From: Balneolaceae bacterium ANBcel3
GTDB taxonomy: Bacteria > Bacteroidota > Rhodothermia > Balneolales > Natronogracilivirgulaceae
Direction: 5' to 3'
NCBI GenBank assembly: GCA_030012235.1
Contig: JASCXY010000002.1
Span: forward strand, 1 to 55,331
Length of the DNA stretch: 55,331 nucleotides
Shown here: positions 16,567 to 25,537 of the stretch, in pieces
Layout: the number at the start of each line of letters is the position of its first letter
How positions within the stretch are numbered: the stretch's first letter is position 1
The notes under the pieces: model-generated
What the model was told of the DNA's origin: nothing
Seen by the model: the letters and a program-made list of their open reading frames with translations, nothing else
The model's database searches: none
Position numbers and translations under genes: made by a program

Positions 16567-18885
16567 TTAAAGGGTCCGTGCCATTCGTTGTAGATGCTCT
16601 AAAATTCTCTGGTCATACTCTTTTAACAATCTTTGCTCTATAAAAGATTCCTTATCGGATTGATCCAGAACCGAAACCGAGGCCACTGCAAGAAAACGAA
16701 TTCTGGGATCCGGATCGGTATAGTAGTTATCGACAAAACTGCTTCTCCACTGAAGCTCTTCCGAATTATTTAATAATAATTTATAAGCAAGCCATCGAAG
16801 TTCAAAAGGCCAAGACTCTGATAAATAATATTTTGCAGCTTCCGTGGTTTCGGAAGCAACAGGAAGTTCAAATAATTCTACCAGTAGCGTGGCAGAAAAC
16901 AGGAGATCCTGACGGTCTTCTCTGAGAAAACGAATGGCAAATCGTCGGAAATCTTCCGGCTCAAGCAAATAGCGATATGTTCGTATGGCTTCATTTACAA
17001 GAGCGATATCACTGGATACCTGAATGGTTGATAGTACGTGTTGTTCAACATGGGGAACGCCTCTGTACGCTCGAAGTGCCTTCATTGAAATATGCCGGAT
17101 GCTTTTTTCCTGGTTACGTGTTCCGTCTATGAAACGACGTTCTGTTCCTCTTGCTCCGGAAGTTATTTCAGATAAAACGGCATACAAAGCTGCACGTACA
17201 TCCGGGTTCTCCTCTCTTGCAAGCATATCCTGCAAAGCAAGTTCTAGGTCAGGATTCGAGGCAAATTCTACTAAAGCCAATGCGGCCTGTTTTCTTTTTT
17301 CGGCGTCTTCATTGCGTCGCATTTGATGAAGCCAAAATGGAAACGGTTTTACCTCTGTAAAGTCAATCTGACCGGATATATTCGTAATCCAGATAGCTGT
17401 GATGGCATGGTCCGGTTCAAGCGTATATTGATCTCCATTTGGATCGATCTTTATTTCTTTTTGAGATAAACTTCCTTCGCTTTCCCAAGACAGGTTTATT
17501 GTTATAGAATCCTCCTGAGGGTATCCAAGGGGCTCGGCCAGTATGTGGATTTCAGTAGGTGTTTCCTCTATAAATTCTATTCGATATGTTCCAACCTCCG
17601 AGACATCGGAAGTTCTCCAGTCTGGAACAGATACCCTTCTTCCTACCGACTCATAGAGAGTTATGTCGAAATCAGCATCGGAAAAAGGCGTGTTTCTTGA
17701 AGCAAGTGCACGAATAGATGCATCCAGAGATTCCATTACCAGTAAATCTTTACTGCCTTTTAAAGCACTCTTTGCATTAAGAAGTGCTCTTTGTCCAAAG
17801 TGATCATACAAAGAAACGGGCCGGTCATATGCATCATCTAACGGATCGGAAGCATTAACGTTATCGCTGGAAATATTTTGTTGAATAGCCAGAAAGGCTT
17901 GAAGAACAGGCATATAATAAGCATCGGACCATGTCAGCGGTCTGAATGAAACCCCATACCACTGAGAAATAATGGCTTTCCATAGCTGCAACTCAAGGTT
18001 ATCTATACTTTTATATAAAAATCCAACTCCATAAGCCGCGTTTTTTGTTTCCCAAAAATGGTCTTCGAGATGTATAATATTAAATTCAGTTGCAGGAAAC
18101 TCATTTCTTAAATAACGTTCTGAATCACGGATATAGCGAATGGCAGAGGTCAGAATCTCGGTTCTTTGAGCTTCATCAGAAACTCCTTCTTCCTGATATA
18201 CTCTGATTTGCTTTATGCCCATAAAGGTTTCGTTCATGTCGAACTTCCCTACAGCAAATGACAGCTCTGATAATGGTGTTGAATATTCTGAAGACCAGCT
18301 AACCGATTTTTTCCCATTTTTTTGTGTAACCGTATTTTTTTTACCAGAAAAAACCGCATCATATTCTTCATCTACCGTTATTTTTGCTGTAAAGGTGGCT
18401 TGTATTGCAGGATGCACCGGTCCGGGCAGCCAATGAGATACCGCACCCGGAAGCCGGGAAGAAATCATGCTTCCTTTTCGGGTAATATGAACTCCAAAGG
18501 ACGGTTTCGATGTGTAGGAAAGGCTAAGCTTGAAGTTTTCTCGAGGATCCAGGGGTTCATCAAAAGAAATAATAAGGGTGTCCCCGGCTTGAGAATAATC
18601 AAGAGAAACATTACGATCTGCAGTTACACTATGTATCTCTGTTTCAGGTGCAAACCAAACCAGCTCCTGAACCCGAGTGTTTTTTGGAGTAAATGCATAA
18701 ATGGCTTTTCCTTCAAGCGATCGGCTTTCAATGTCTGCATGCAGACGAAGGTCCAGGTGTGTAATCTCCACATTATAATCAGGGAAAGGAGCATAGTCTC
18801 CATTTTTAAGGGGAAAGGAATAGGTATTTGCCGCAGAAACAGCAAATAGAAGAATTACAAACAGTGAATAACTTTGGGATCTCAT
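16567..18885 (-). CDS. Secreted M1-family pseudopeptidase with helical-repeat C-terminus
   Basis: A 772-residue protein from the ATG at 18885, chosen because it starts a clear signal peptide (MRSQSYSLFVILLFAVSAANT); an in-frame ATG at 18996 would overlap the upstream gene. The N-terminal part has the beta-rich fold of M1 aminopeptidases (ITHLDLRLHADIESRSLEG, like other M1 N-domains). The zinc region aligns without gaps to the canonical M1 gene at 35738-37465 through W-Y-G and W-S-D, but HExxH reads K303-A304-I-I-S307 and the third ligand position is P326. All ligands and the catalytic Glu are therefore missing. Residues ~518-772 look like HEAT-type helical repeats. A scaffold or peptide-binding role in the periplasm is possible. 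Confidence 0.75.
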   Translation of the reverse strand: MRSQSYSLFVILLFAVSAANTYSFPLKNGDYAPFPDYNVEITHLDLRLHADIESRSLEGKAIYAFTPKNTRVQELVWFAPETEIHSVTADRNVSLDYSQAGDTLIISFDEPLDPRENFKLSLSYTSKPSFGVHITRKGSMISSRLPGAVSHWLPGPVHPAIQATFTAKITVDEEYDAVFSGKKNTVTQKNGKKSVSWSSEYSTPLSELSFAVGKFDMNETFMGIKQIRVYQEEGVSDEAQRTEILTSAIRYIRDSERYLRNEFPATEFNIIHLEDHFWETKNAAYGVGFLYKSIDNLELQLWKAIISQWYGVSFRPLTWSDAYYMPVLQAFLAIQQNISSDNVNASDPLDDAYDRPVSLYDHFGQRALLNAKSALKGSKDLLVMESLDASIRALASRNTPFSDADFDITLYESVGRRVSVPDWRTSDVSEVGTYRIEFIEETPTEIHILAEPLGYPQEDSITINLSWESEGSLSQKEIKIDPNGDQYTLEPDHAITAIWITNISGQIDFTEVKPFPFWLHQMRRNEDAEKRKQAALALVEFASNPDLELALQDMLAREENPDVRAALYAVLSEITSGARGTERRFIDGTRNQEKSIRHISMKALRAYRGVPHVEQHVLSTIQVSSDIALVNEAIRTYRYLLEPEDFRRFAIRFLREDRQDLLFSATLLVELFELPVASETTEAAKYYLSESWPFELRWLAYKLLLNNSEELQWRSSFVDNYYTDPDPRIRFLAVASVSVLDQSDKESFIEQRLLKEYDQRILEHLQRMARTL

Positions 18886-18910
18886 GTTGGAAAACGTTGC
18901 GATGAAGGTA

Positions 18911-19690
18911 TTATAAATCCGATGACATATATGATAAAACGGTCTTGGCCAGTATTTCATTGGAGGAAAATCCATTTCCCCCGTTAATCGTTGCATTGCC
19001 TTTTAAATCCAGGAACACTCCTCCAGCTTCATGCAAGATGGGAAGCAGTGGTGCCGCATCCCAGACATTCAGAACCGGATCAAACATAATATCTGCTTTA
19101 CCGGTTGCAACCATCATATGCCCATAAGCGTCGCCCCAGGTACGATGGAGTTTCACCTGATCCAAAAGATGTGAAAAGTCATCAAACATTCCTTCTTCTC
19201 TTATTGTAGTAATGTCTGTACTCAAAAGGGAAGCTTTTGTTAATGTGTCGGTATTAGAAACACGGCAAGGCCTGCCATTATATCTTGCTCCCATACCTGT
19301 TGCAGCTTCACAGAGTTCGTCGGTTGCTGGAGCATATATAATTCCGACTTCAGGTTCATCATCAATGGTTACACCAATTAAAGTGGTATATAAAGGAACG
19401 CCATGTATGAACGACCGGGTTCCGTCAATCGGATCCAGAATCCACTTGATCGTTTTGTTTTCACCTGAGGTTCCGAACTCTTCACCAATGATACCATGGT
19501 CAGGATATTTTTTTTCAATCTGTTCTCTCATCCATGTTTCGGCCATACGATCCGCAGCCGTAACGGGAGAGTCGTCGTCCTTGGAGATAACTTCAATATC
19601 TTTGTTGAACATCTCAAGTGTCTTTTTTCCGGCAGTACGAGCCAGATATATTCCAAACTGAAGTATTTCTTCTTTAATCGTTGATTTCAT
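18911..19690 (-). CDS. Inositol-monophosphatase-family phosphatase, histidinol-phosphatase (HisN)-like
   Basis: A 259-residue Mg2+-dependent sugar-phosphatase-fold enzyme. The metal-site motifs are IGEEFG, WILDPIDGTRSFIHGVPL and VWDAAPLLPILHEAGG. The TRSFI...GTLIG-like segment and HRTWGDAYGHMMVATGKAD resemble the monofunctional histidinol phosphatases (HisN) more than SuhB inositol phosphatases, so dephosphorylation of L-histidinol phosphate is the best guess; inositol-1-phosphate or PAP are alternatives. It is the first gene of a (-) operon with the pseudo-M1 gene (25 bp) and the 87-residue gene. It is divergent from tex across 244 bp. Confidence 0.8.
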   Translation of the reverse strand: MKSTIKEEILQFGIYLARTAGKKTLEMFNKDIEVISKDDDSPVTAADRMAETWMREQIEKKYPDHGIIGEEFGTSGENKTIKWILDPIDGTRSFIHGVPLYTTLIGVTIDDEPEVGIIYAPATDELCEAATGMGARYNGRPCRVSNTDTLTKASLLSTDITTIREEGMFDDFSHLLDQVKLHRTWGDAYGHMMVATGKADIMFDPVLNVWDAAPLLPILHEAGGVFLDLKGNATINGGNGFSSNEILAKTVLSYMSSDL

Positions 19691-19934
19691 AAAATAGAGA
19701 AGTGAAATAAAAAGGATGAACGCTCTGCAAAATACGGTTCTTTTAGAAAAATGCAGTAAAGCGAATGAACGAAAAATAGGAGTATAAATACGATTAAATA
19801 CTCATTGGAAAATCAAAAATCCATTAATATTTTCATTCGTTCGTTTTAAATTGCAGCAGACTTCGGTAAAACGCTTATCTATCTTGAAAGGATAGGAATT
19901 TTGTTCAATTAGTTTATAAAAAATTAGTAAAAAG

Positions 19935-22118
19935 ATGAATGTTTCAGCCATCATTTCAGAGATATCCAGGCAACTTTCACTCACTGCAAAACAAGTGGAA
20001 ACGGTTGTAAACCTCCTGGACGAAGGTGCAACGATCCCCTTTCTTGCACGATACAGACAAGAAAAAACCGGAGGGCTGGATGAAGAAAAACTTAGAGAAG
20101 TAAGAGATTTACTGGAGTTTTTAAGACTGTTTCAGGAGCGTAAAGCCACCATTCTGGAATCTATTGAAAGTCAGGGTAAGCTGACACCGGAGTTAAAAAA
20201 GGAAATCGAGAGCTGCAAGACATTGAAAGAGCTTGAGGATTTGTATTTACCTTACAAACCAAAACGAAGAACCCGAGCAGATATAGCCAAAGAAAAAGGC
20301 CTGGAAGAGCTTGCTGTAATGATTTGGGAAGAAGATGTTTTTAAAGGAACACCGGAGGAACATGCCTGTTCCTTTATCGATGAGGAAAAAGGGGTCCATT
20401 CTGCTGAAGAGGCTCTGGCTGGAGCGCGGGATATTTGTGCAGAATGGATTAATGAGGAGCCGGATGTAAGAAAGAATATTCGGAAACAGCTTCAGCGATT
20501 TGGCCAACTTATATCCAAAAAAAGTAAAGAAACCGATGAAAAAGAGGTCTATCGGGAGTATTATGAATACACGGCAAATATCAACTATCTACGTCCTCAT
20601 CAGATTCTTGCAATCAACCGGGGTGAACGGGAAGGTATTTTAAAAGTGGATATTGAAATTGACAAACAAAAAGCCATATCAAATCTGGAGCATTATCTCA
20701 TTCTCAACCCTTCCTCTGTATTCACAGAAGAATTTAAAAAGGCGATTAGTGACAGTTACATACGACTCATATTTCCGGCTTTGGAAAGAGAAGCAAGAAA
20801 AGATCTCACTGAAAAGGCGGAAGAGCATGCCATTATTACTTTTGCTGAAAACTTAAAAAACCTGTTGATGCAGCCACCTTTGAAGAGCCAGGTTGTAATG
20901 GGAATAGATCCCGGGTACCGGACGGGATGCAAGGTTGCTGTCATTGATGAAACCGGCAGATATCTTGACGGAGCGACCATCTACCCTACTCCACCCAGAG
21001 AGGATATTGAAGGATCCATAAAAGTGATGGACCGCTTGATTGCGAAATATCAAATTTCTCTGGTTGCAATTGGAAATGGCACAGGAAGCCGCGAAACAGA
21101 AAAGGTGGTTGCAGAACTTATCCGGATAAGAAAAGAAAGGAATCATACCGATGATATTCACTATCTGATCGTAAACGAGGCCGGGGCGTCTGTTTATTCG
21201 GCCTCACCGCTTGCAAAAAAAGAATTTCCGGACTTGGAAGCAGCCATGAGGGGTAATATATCCATTGCAAGAAGGGTTCAGGATCCGCTGGCGGAGCTTG
21301 TGAAAATCGACCCGAAATCTATTGGTGTCGGACTGTACCAACATGATGTGAACCAGAGTCAATTATCCAGGAAACTGGATGATGTGGTGGAAAGTTGTGT
21401 GAATCTCGTAGGAGTAAATGTAAATACGGCAAGTGCCGCTTTGTTGGCCTATGTTTCTGGCCTGAGTTCGCTGATCGCCGAAAAAATTGTAGCGTACAGA
21501 AATGAAAACGGGCCGTTCAAAGACCGGAATGATCTTAAAAAAGTCCCCGGGATTGGGAATCTTCGTTTTGAACAGGCGGCCGGCTTTTTACGTATTCCGG
21601 GTTCGGAAAATCCATTTGACAACACCGCAATCCATCCGGAAAGCTATGTTGCGGCTCAGGAAGTATGCCGGCTTTTAGATTGTTCTCCAGATCAGCTTCA
21701 AAAAAATGCCCAGTTACTTACAGAAAAAATGCATCAACTGGACATGGAAACAACCGCCATGCAAGCAGGTATCGGGAAACCTACACTCGAACTTATTCTG
21801 GAAAATCTGCTGAAGCCCGGAAGGGATCCAAGAGAGTCCTTGAGAAAGCCTCTCCTTCGCCAGGAAGTTTTATCTATTGAGGATCTGGTGGAAGGACAGT
21901 CATTGGAAGGAACGGTACGAAACGTAGTGGATTTTGGAGCTTTTGTAGATATTGGTGTCAAGCAAGACGGTTTACTGCATATTTCACAGATGAGTGATAC
22001 ACAAAAAGTAAAAAACCCGCATGACATTGTATCTGTGGGAGATATAATTCAGGTAACGGTTCTTTCCGTGGATAAAGAAAGAAACAGAATTGGGCTGGGA
22101 CTCAAAAAGCAAAAATAG
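19935..22118 (+). CDS. tex: Tex family RNA-binding transcription accessory protein
   Basis: A 727-residue Tex/Spt6-like protein. An N-terminal helical Tex domain (LLDEGATIPFLARYRQEKTGG) precedes a YqgF-like RNase H fold starting at VMGIDPGYRTGCKVAVID near residue 320. Tandem helix-hairpin-helix motifs follow (NTASAALLAYVSGLS, KKVPGIGNLRFEQAAGFL). An S1 RNA-binding domain is at about 650-722 (LEGTVRNVVDFGAFVDIG). Length and order match the family. It stands alone on this strand, convergent with trmH 8 bp away. The family affects transcription and stress tolerance by binding nucleic acid. Confidence 0.95.
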   Translation: MNVSAIISEISRQLSLTAKQVETVVNLLDEGATIPFLARYRQEKTGGLDEEKLREVRDLLEFLRLFQERKATILESIESQGKLTPELKKEIESCKTLKELEDLYLPYKPKRRTRADIAKEKGLEELAVMIWEEDVFKGTPEEHACSFIDEEKGVHSAEEALAGARDICAEWINEEPDVRKNIRKQLQRFGQLISKKSKETDEKEVYREYYEYTANINYLRPHQILAINRGEREGILKVDIEIDKQKAISNLEHYLILNPSSVFTEEFKKAISDSYIRLIFPALEREARKDLTEKAEEHAIITFAENLKNLLMQPPLKSQVVMGIDPGYRTGCKVAVIDETGRYLDGATIYPTPPREDIEGSIKVMDRLIAKYQISLVAIGNGTGSRETEKVVAELIRIRKERNHTDDIHYLIVNEAGASVYSASPLAKKEFPDLEAAMRGNISIARRVQDPLAELVKIDPKSIGVGLYQHDVNQSQLSRKLDDVVESCVNLVGVNVNTASAALLAYVSGLSSLIAEKIVAYRNENGPFKDRNDLKKVPGIGNLRFEQAAGFLRIPGSENPFDNTAIHPESYVAAQEVCRLLDCSPDQLQKNAQLLTEKMHQLDMETTAMQAGIGKPTLELILENLLKPGRDPRESLRKPLLRQEVLSIEDLVEGQSLEGTVRNVVDFGAFVDIGVKQDGLLHISQMSDTQKVKNPHDIVSVGDIIQVTVLSVDKERNRIGLGLKKQK

Positions 22119-22126
22119 AAAACGGC

Positions 22127-22828
22127 TTAATTCCCAGGAGTGCCATATTCAGTGAGTAGTTTTTTTTCCAACGCATCTACTCTTTTAATGGACTTTTTCA
22201 GCCATTCTAAAAAGAGTTCCTTTTTTTCGATGTCGGGCAGTTTCCAGCTAAACGTATTTTGATCGCACAAGCTTCGAAGATGATAAAGACACAGTGCGGC
22301 CGAAACCGAGATGTTATAACTTTCGCTGAAACCAAACATAGGAATGGCCAGACAGCCATCTGCTTCACGGATAGCATAATCCGTCAGTCCCTCCTTCTCA
22401 GCACCAAATACAAGAGCCGTAGGTTTCTCCGGGGAAAAATCCGGGAGTGAAACCTGATGTTCATGCGGAGTTGTAGCAAAAATCTGATATCCTTTGGCTC
22501 TTAAAGCCTCATAAGCTGACTTCGTATTATTTGCATCAGGATGACAATAACGGCGCACGGTCAGCCATTTATCAGCTCCAATAGTCACCCCTTTATCCAC
22601 ATTGAAAAAATTTCTGTTCTCAACGACGTGAACATCCTGAATTCCAAATGCATCGCAACTTCGCAGAACCGCAGATGCATTTTGCGATTGATAAAGATCT
22701 TCCAGTACGACCGTAAAAAACCGGGTTCTTTGTTCCAGAATAGTTTTAAAAAGATTCTTTCTTTGCTCGCTTACATAGTTTGAAAAAAAGGAAAGAGCCT
22801 TATCAATAGGTACTTCAACCGTGTGCAT
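22127..22828 (-). CDS. SpoU-family tRNA/rRNA 2'-O-methyltransferase, TrmH-like
   Basis: A 233-residue SPOUT methyltransferase. The three SpoU motifs are present: QNASAVLRSCDAFGI, VFGAEKEGL and IPMFGFSESYNISVSAAL, which form the trefoil-knot SAM site. The length and the C-terminal extension with LEKKLLTEYG resemble TrmH, which methylates G18 of tRNA. The exact target is inferred. It lies 12 bp after the orphan response regulator on the same strand and is convergent with tex (8-bp gap). Confidence 0.82.
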   Translation of the reverse strand: MHTVEVPIDKALSFFSNYVSEQRKNLFKTILEQRTRFFTVVLEDLYQSQNASAVLRSCDAFGIQDVHVVENRNFFNVDKGVTIGADKWLTVRRYCHPDANNTKSAYEALRAKGYQIFATTPHEHQVSLPDFSPEKPTALVFGAEKEGLTDYAIREADGCLAIPMFGFSESYNISVSAALCLYHLRSLCDQNTFSWKLPDIEKKELFLEWLKKSIKRVDALEKKLLTEYGTPGN

Positions 22829-22840
22829 GAATACCTGTGC

Positions 22841-23524
22841 TTAATCCTTTTCGCAATTGAGCATAAATCCTTTTTTCCGAATGGTCTGGATATAGCTTTT
22901 GGGAGTAATTTCTTCGATTTTTTTTCTCAGGTAGCTTACATATACATTGAGAAAGTTTGTATTGGTATCGAAGTTTATATCCCAGACATTGTTTGTGAGT
23001 TCATCTTTATCAAGAATCCGGTTTGGATTTTTAAGAAGGTACGCCATGAGATTAAATTCATTGTTGGTCAACAAGACTTTTTGATCTTTGACGTAAAACT
23101 CCCTGCTGATGAGGTCAATTTTTAACTCACCGCACTCATAGGTATTTTTCGATCCGGGTCCTTTATTAACCCGCCGGGTGATAGCATCAATGCGTGCCAG
23201 CAATTCTTTATTATCAAACGGCTTGGTCAGATAGTCGTCGGCGCCTGTATTTAGTCCCGTAATCTTTGTATCTGTATTCTGATAAGCAGAAAGGATTAAG
23301 ATGGGAGTTGTAACATCATTTTCACGCAGAACTTTACAAACATCAAGACCACTTTTATCCGGAAGGCCAAGATCTAAAATAATAATATCAAAATCTTCAC
23401 GTAGTGCTATTTCTTCGCCAGTTTCCCCCTTTTCAGCAATAGACACTTCATGCCCTTCTTTCTCGAGAACGTGTTTAACCAATGTTCGTACAATACGGTC
23501 GTCTTCAATGACAAGAATTTTCAT
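22841..23524 (-). CDS. OmpR/PhoB-type response regulator (orphan)
   Basis: A 227-residue two-domain regulator. The receiver has the acidic pair D8-D9, phospho-acceptor D51 (ILDLGLPDKSG) and the conserved Lys in DYLTKPF. The C-terminal winged-helix domain ends with YIQTIRKKGFML, typical of OmpR-type DNA-binding domains. No histidine kinase gene is adjacent on either side, so its partner must be elsewhere. A 186-bp non-coding leader precedes it and trmH follows 12 bp later. Confidence 0.92.
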   Translation of the reverse strand: MKILVIEDDRIVRTLVKHVLEKEGHEVSIAEKGETGEEIALREDFDIIILDLGLPDKSGLDVCKVLRENDVTTPILILSAYQNTDTKITGLNTGADDYLTKPFDNKELLARIDAITRRVNKGPGSKNTYECGELKIDLISREFYVKDQKVLLTNNEFNLMAYLLKNPNRILDKDELTNNVWDINFDTNTNFLNVYVSYLRKKIEEITPKSYIQTIRKKGFMLNCEKD

Positions 23525-23710
23525 ATATACTCACAGTATGATGTTCATTAAAGTGCGATAATAAATATTTGTATTCGGCAGACAGGAGAAAAAGGATCTA
23601 AAAAACCTTCTTCGTGCTGAAAACTTATTCTAATTAAAGAAAAAAACGTAATTATTACCAACAGCTTTTTTAATAATTGCAAAAAACGCGTTTCTGGTGC
23701 AATAGATGTA

Positions 23711-24292
23711 CTATCTATGAATCCATAGATTAATGGTCTCGGCGACTTTTTCTTTGATTTCAGCATCTTTTCCGGTCAGGCCAAGTACTCTCAGATGCTT
23801 ATATTTTTCCGGATTGTTTTCATCCATCCAAATCCTGTTTAAGGTACCGTTAAACAGGATTAGTTCATTTATGTAGTGCGGGCGTGTTGCACAAAAATAG
23901 GAAAGTTGATTTATGGAAGCTTCCCATCCTATGAGAACAAGCCGGCTGGCCTTTATATGTGGAAGAATATTGTCAATGACTTCCTGAAGAAACTCAGAAA
24001 CATATTCTCTTGAGGATGTTAAGCCCTGTTCTCCTTGCTTTTCCGGGATCCACTGATACCCTTCTACTCCATGATCTGTTATTTTGGGATAGGGAGCCTG
24101 AATAATCAGATGATATCCCGAGAGGGCTAACAATGGCTGAATTTTCTTTTCAAGTTTGGACAAGTCCAGGCCACTTTCCTGAAGATATACAAACAGCGGC
24201 TGACCTTCTGGTTCATTCGATTTGTATAGTCTATAGGGTACCTCAATTGAAAAAGAGGCTTTTCCGGATAATATTACTTCAAACTCATTCAT
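23711..24292 (-). CDS. Alpha/beta-hydrolase-like protein without nucleophilic serine
   Basis: A 193-residue protein resembling small carboxylesterase-type alpha/beta hydrolases: a core beta strand (PLFVYLQESG), LIIQAPYP, then the elbow strand SRLVLIGWEAS and the next strand INELILFNG. The elbow of active members is GxSxG; here it is G-W-E-A-S, with Glu in the nucleophile place. No convincing catalytic His is seen near the C-terminus beyond the terminal HR. It is therefore probably non-hydrolytic, or uses a different mechanism. It follows the MFS gene by 5 bp, so it is co-transcribed with lysA-ltaE-MFS. Confidence 0.6.
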   Translation of the reverse strand: MNEFEVILSGKASFSIEVPYRLYKSNEPEGQPLFVYLQESGLDLSKLEKKIQPLLALSGYHLIIQAPYPKITDHGVEGYQWIPEKQGEQGLTSSREYVSEFLQEVIDNILPHIKASRLVLIGWEASINQLSYFCATRPHYINELILFNGTLNRIWMDENNPEKYKHLRVLGLTGKDAEIKEKVAETINLWIHR

Positions 24293-24297
24293 AGATA

Positions 24298-25527
24298 TCA
24301 GGATATGGTGTTTTGTGCTTCACGAAAGATAAATGACCCTGCAATCATTACCAACAGTATCAGAAATATACTCCCGTATATTATAGTTCCGAAAGAGATA
24401 CCTCCGTCTATCAAGGTGCCGAAAAGAATTGGACTTACCGCCGTACTCATAACCATAAACATCGACATCATACTGCGGATGGAACCCAGGTTGGCTGTCC
24501 CGTAAAGCTCAGCATATATGGCTGTTTTTATATTAGCGGCAAAGCCTTCAGAAATGCCGATAAGAAAATAATAGATAAATGCAGCGACCGGATGATAGAT
24601 GACAAGCAGAACCCCCATTGCTGTTAAAAAAGGAATTAGAAAAAAAGGAAACAGGCGACATGCTTTAAAGCGGTCAACCATAGGGCCGGTGATCAAGGCA
24701 AAGGAAGACTTTGCCAATGCAAACATAATGAATGCGGAAGCCATAATCTCCATTTCCCATCCTTTCCATGCAGCCATCTCTAACTGATATAAAAAGAATC
24801 CGGTAAGCAGAAAGGGAGATAATGTAACACCGGGTAATAAAAGATAAAACCGGTAATCTCTCAGCACTAACGAGCGTCTCCATTGTGTTCCGCGAAGATT
24901 TTTATTCTTAGTGCTTTTGTCATCCGGTACCTGTTCTCCTAATTTCTCCGGGTCTTTTCGGAGTGTGTACAGAATGAGCAAGGGCATGGCTGCAAGAATA
25001 AATAATGTGACACCCCCCCAGCCTGCTCTCCAGCCGTAGAGACCAATAATTGTAGCCATAGTGATAGGTAGTATCGCTTCACCTAAGGTATATCCTAAAC
25101 TGGACAAGCTTAGTGCTCTGCCTCGAAGAGTCAGAAAATAGCGGCCCATCACCGTATGAGAGGAAAGGCTGCAGAGTCCCTGGCCGAACAAACGCAACCC
25201 AAGTAAAGAAAGGAAGAAAAGCCATGGCCAAGGGGTGACAGAAAGAAGAAAAGCTGATACGAGTAACCCCAAAAAAACAAAAAAAGTAAAGGTTTTTATG
25301 GGATAGATATCAATTTTTGGCCCAATCCAGGCAAGTAAAAAAGCGCTACCAAGCGTTGCTGTTGAATATAGCGTTCCAAAAGTAGCATTGCTTATGGAAA
25401 ACTCTATCAAAAAAAACGGAACAAACAGTGAAATAAAAAAAGATTGTCCGAAATTTGAGAAAAAGGTAAAACCAAATCCAAAAAGTACCAGCTTTCGATA
25501 CTTTGAGGCAAAAGAAAAAATATTCAC
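24298..25527 (-). CDS. Major facilitator superfamily transporter
   Basis: A 409-residue inner-membrane carrier with about 12 hydrophobic helices in two halves. The early loop after helix 2 (WIGPKIDIYPIK) and the loop between helices 8 and 9 (ITGPMVDRFKA) fit the MFS loop 2-3/8-9 pattern. The central cytoplasmic loop carries KDPEKLGEQVPDDKSTKNK. The substrate is not evident; the family includes nutrient importers and drug exporters. It lies in a tight run: threonine aldolase ends 10 bp upstream, and the hydrolase-like gene starts 5 bp downstream. Confidence 0.85.
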   Translation of the reverse strand: MNIFSFASKYRKLVLFGFGFTFFSNFGQSFFISLFVPFFLIEFSISNATFGTLYSTATLGSAFLLAWIGPKIDIYPIKTFTFFVFLGLLVSAFLLSVTPWPWLFFLSLLGLRLFGQGLCSLSSHTVMGRYFLTLRGRALSLSSLGYTLGEAILPITMATIIGLYGWRAGWGGVTLFILAAMPLLILYTLRKDPEKLGEQVPDDKSTKNKNLRGTQWRRSLVLRDYRFYLLLPGVTLSPFLLTGFFLYQLEMAAWKGWEMEIMASAFIMFALAKSSFALITGPMVDRFKACRLFPFFLIPFLTAMGVLLVIYHPVAAFIYYFLIGISEGFAANIKTAIYAELYGTANLGSIRSMMSMFMVMSTAVSPILFGTLIDGGISFGTIIYGSIFLILLVMIAGSFIFREAQNTIS

Positions 25528-25537
25528 GAATGATATA

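Noticed and set aside
18883-18996. An N-terminal extension of the pseudo-M1 protein starting at 18996
   Set aside because: It would overlap the upstream phosphatase gene by about 86 bp and place polar residues before a good signal peptide that starts at 18885.
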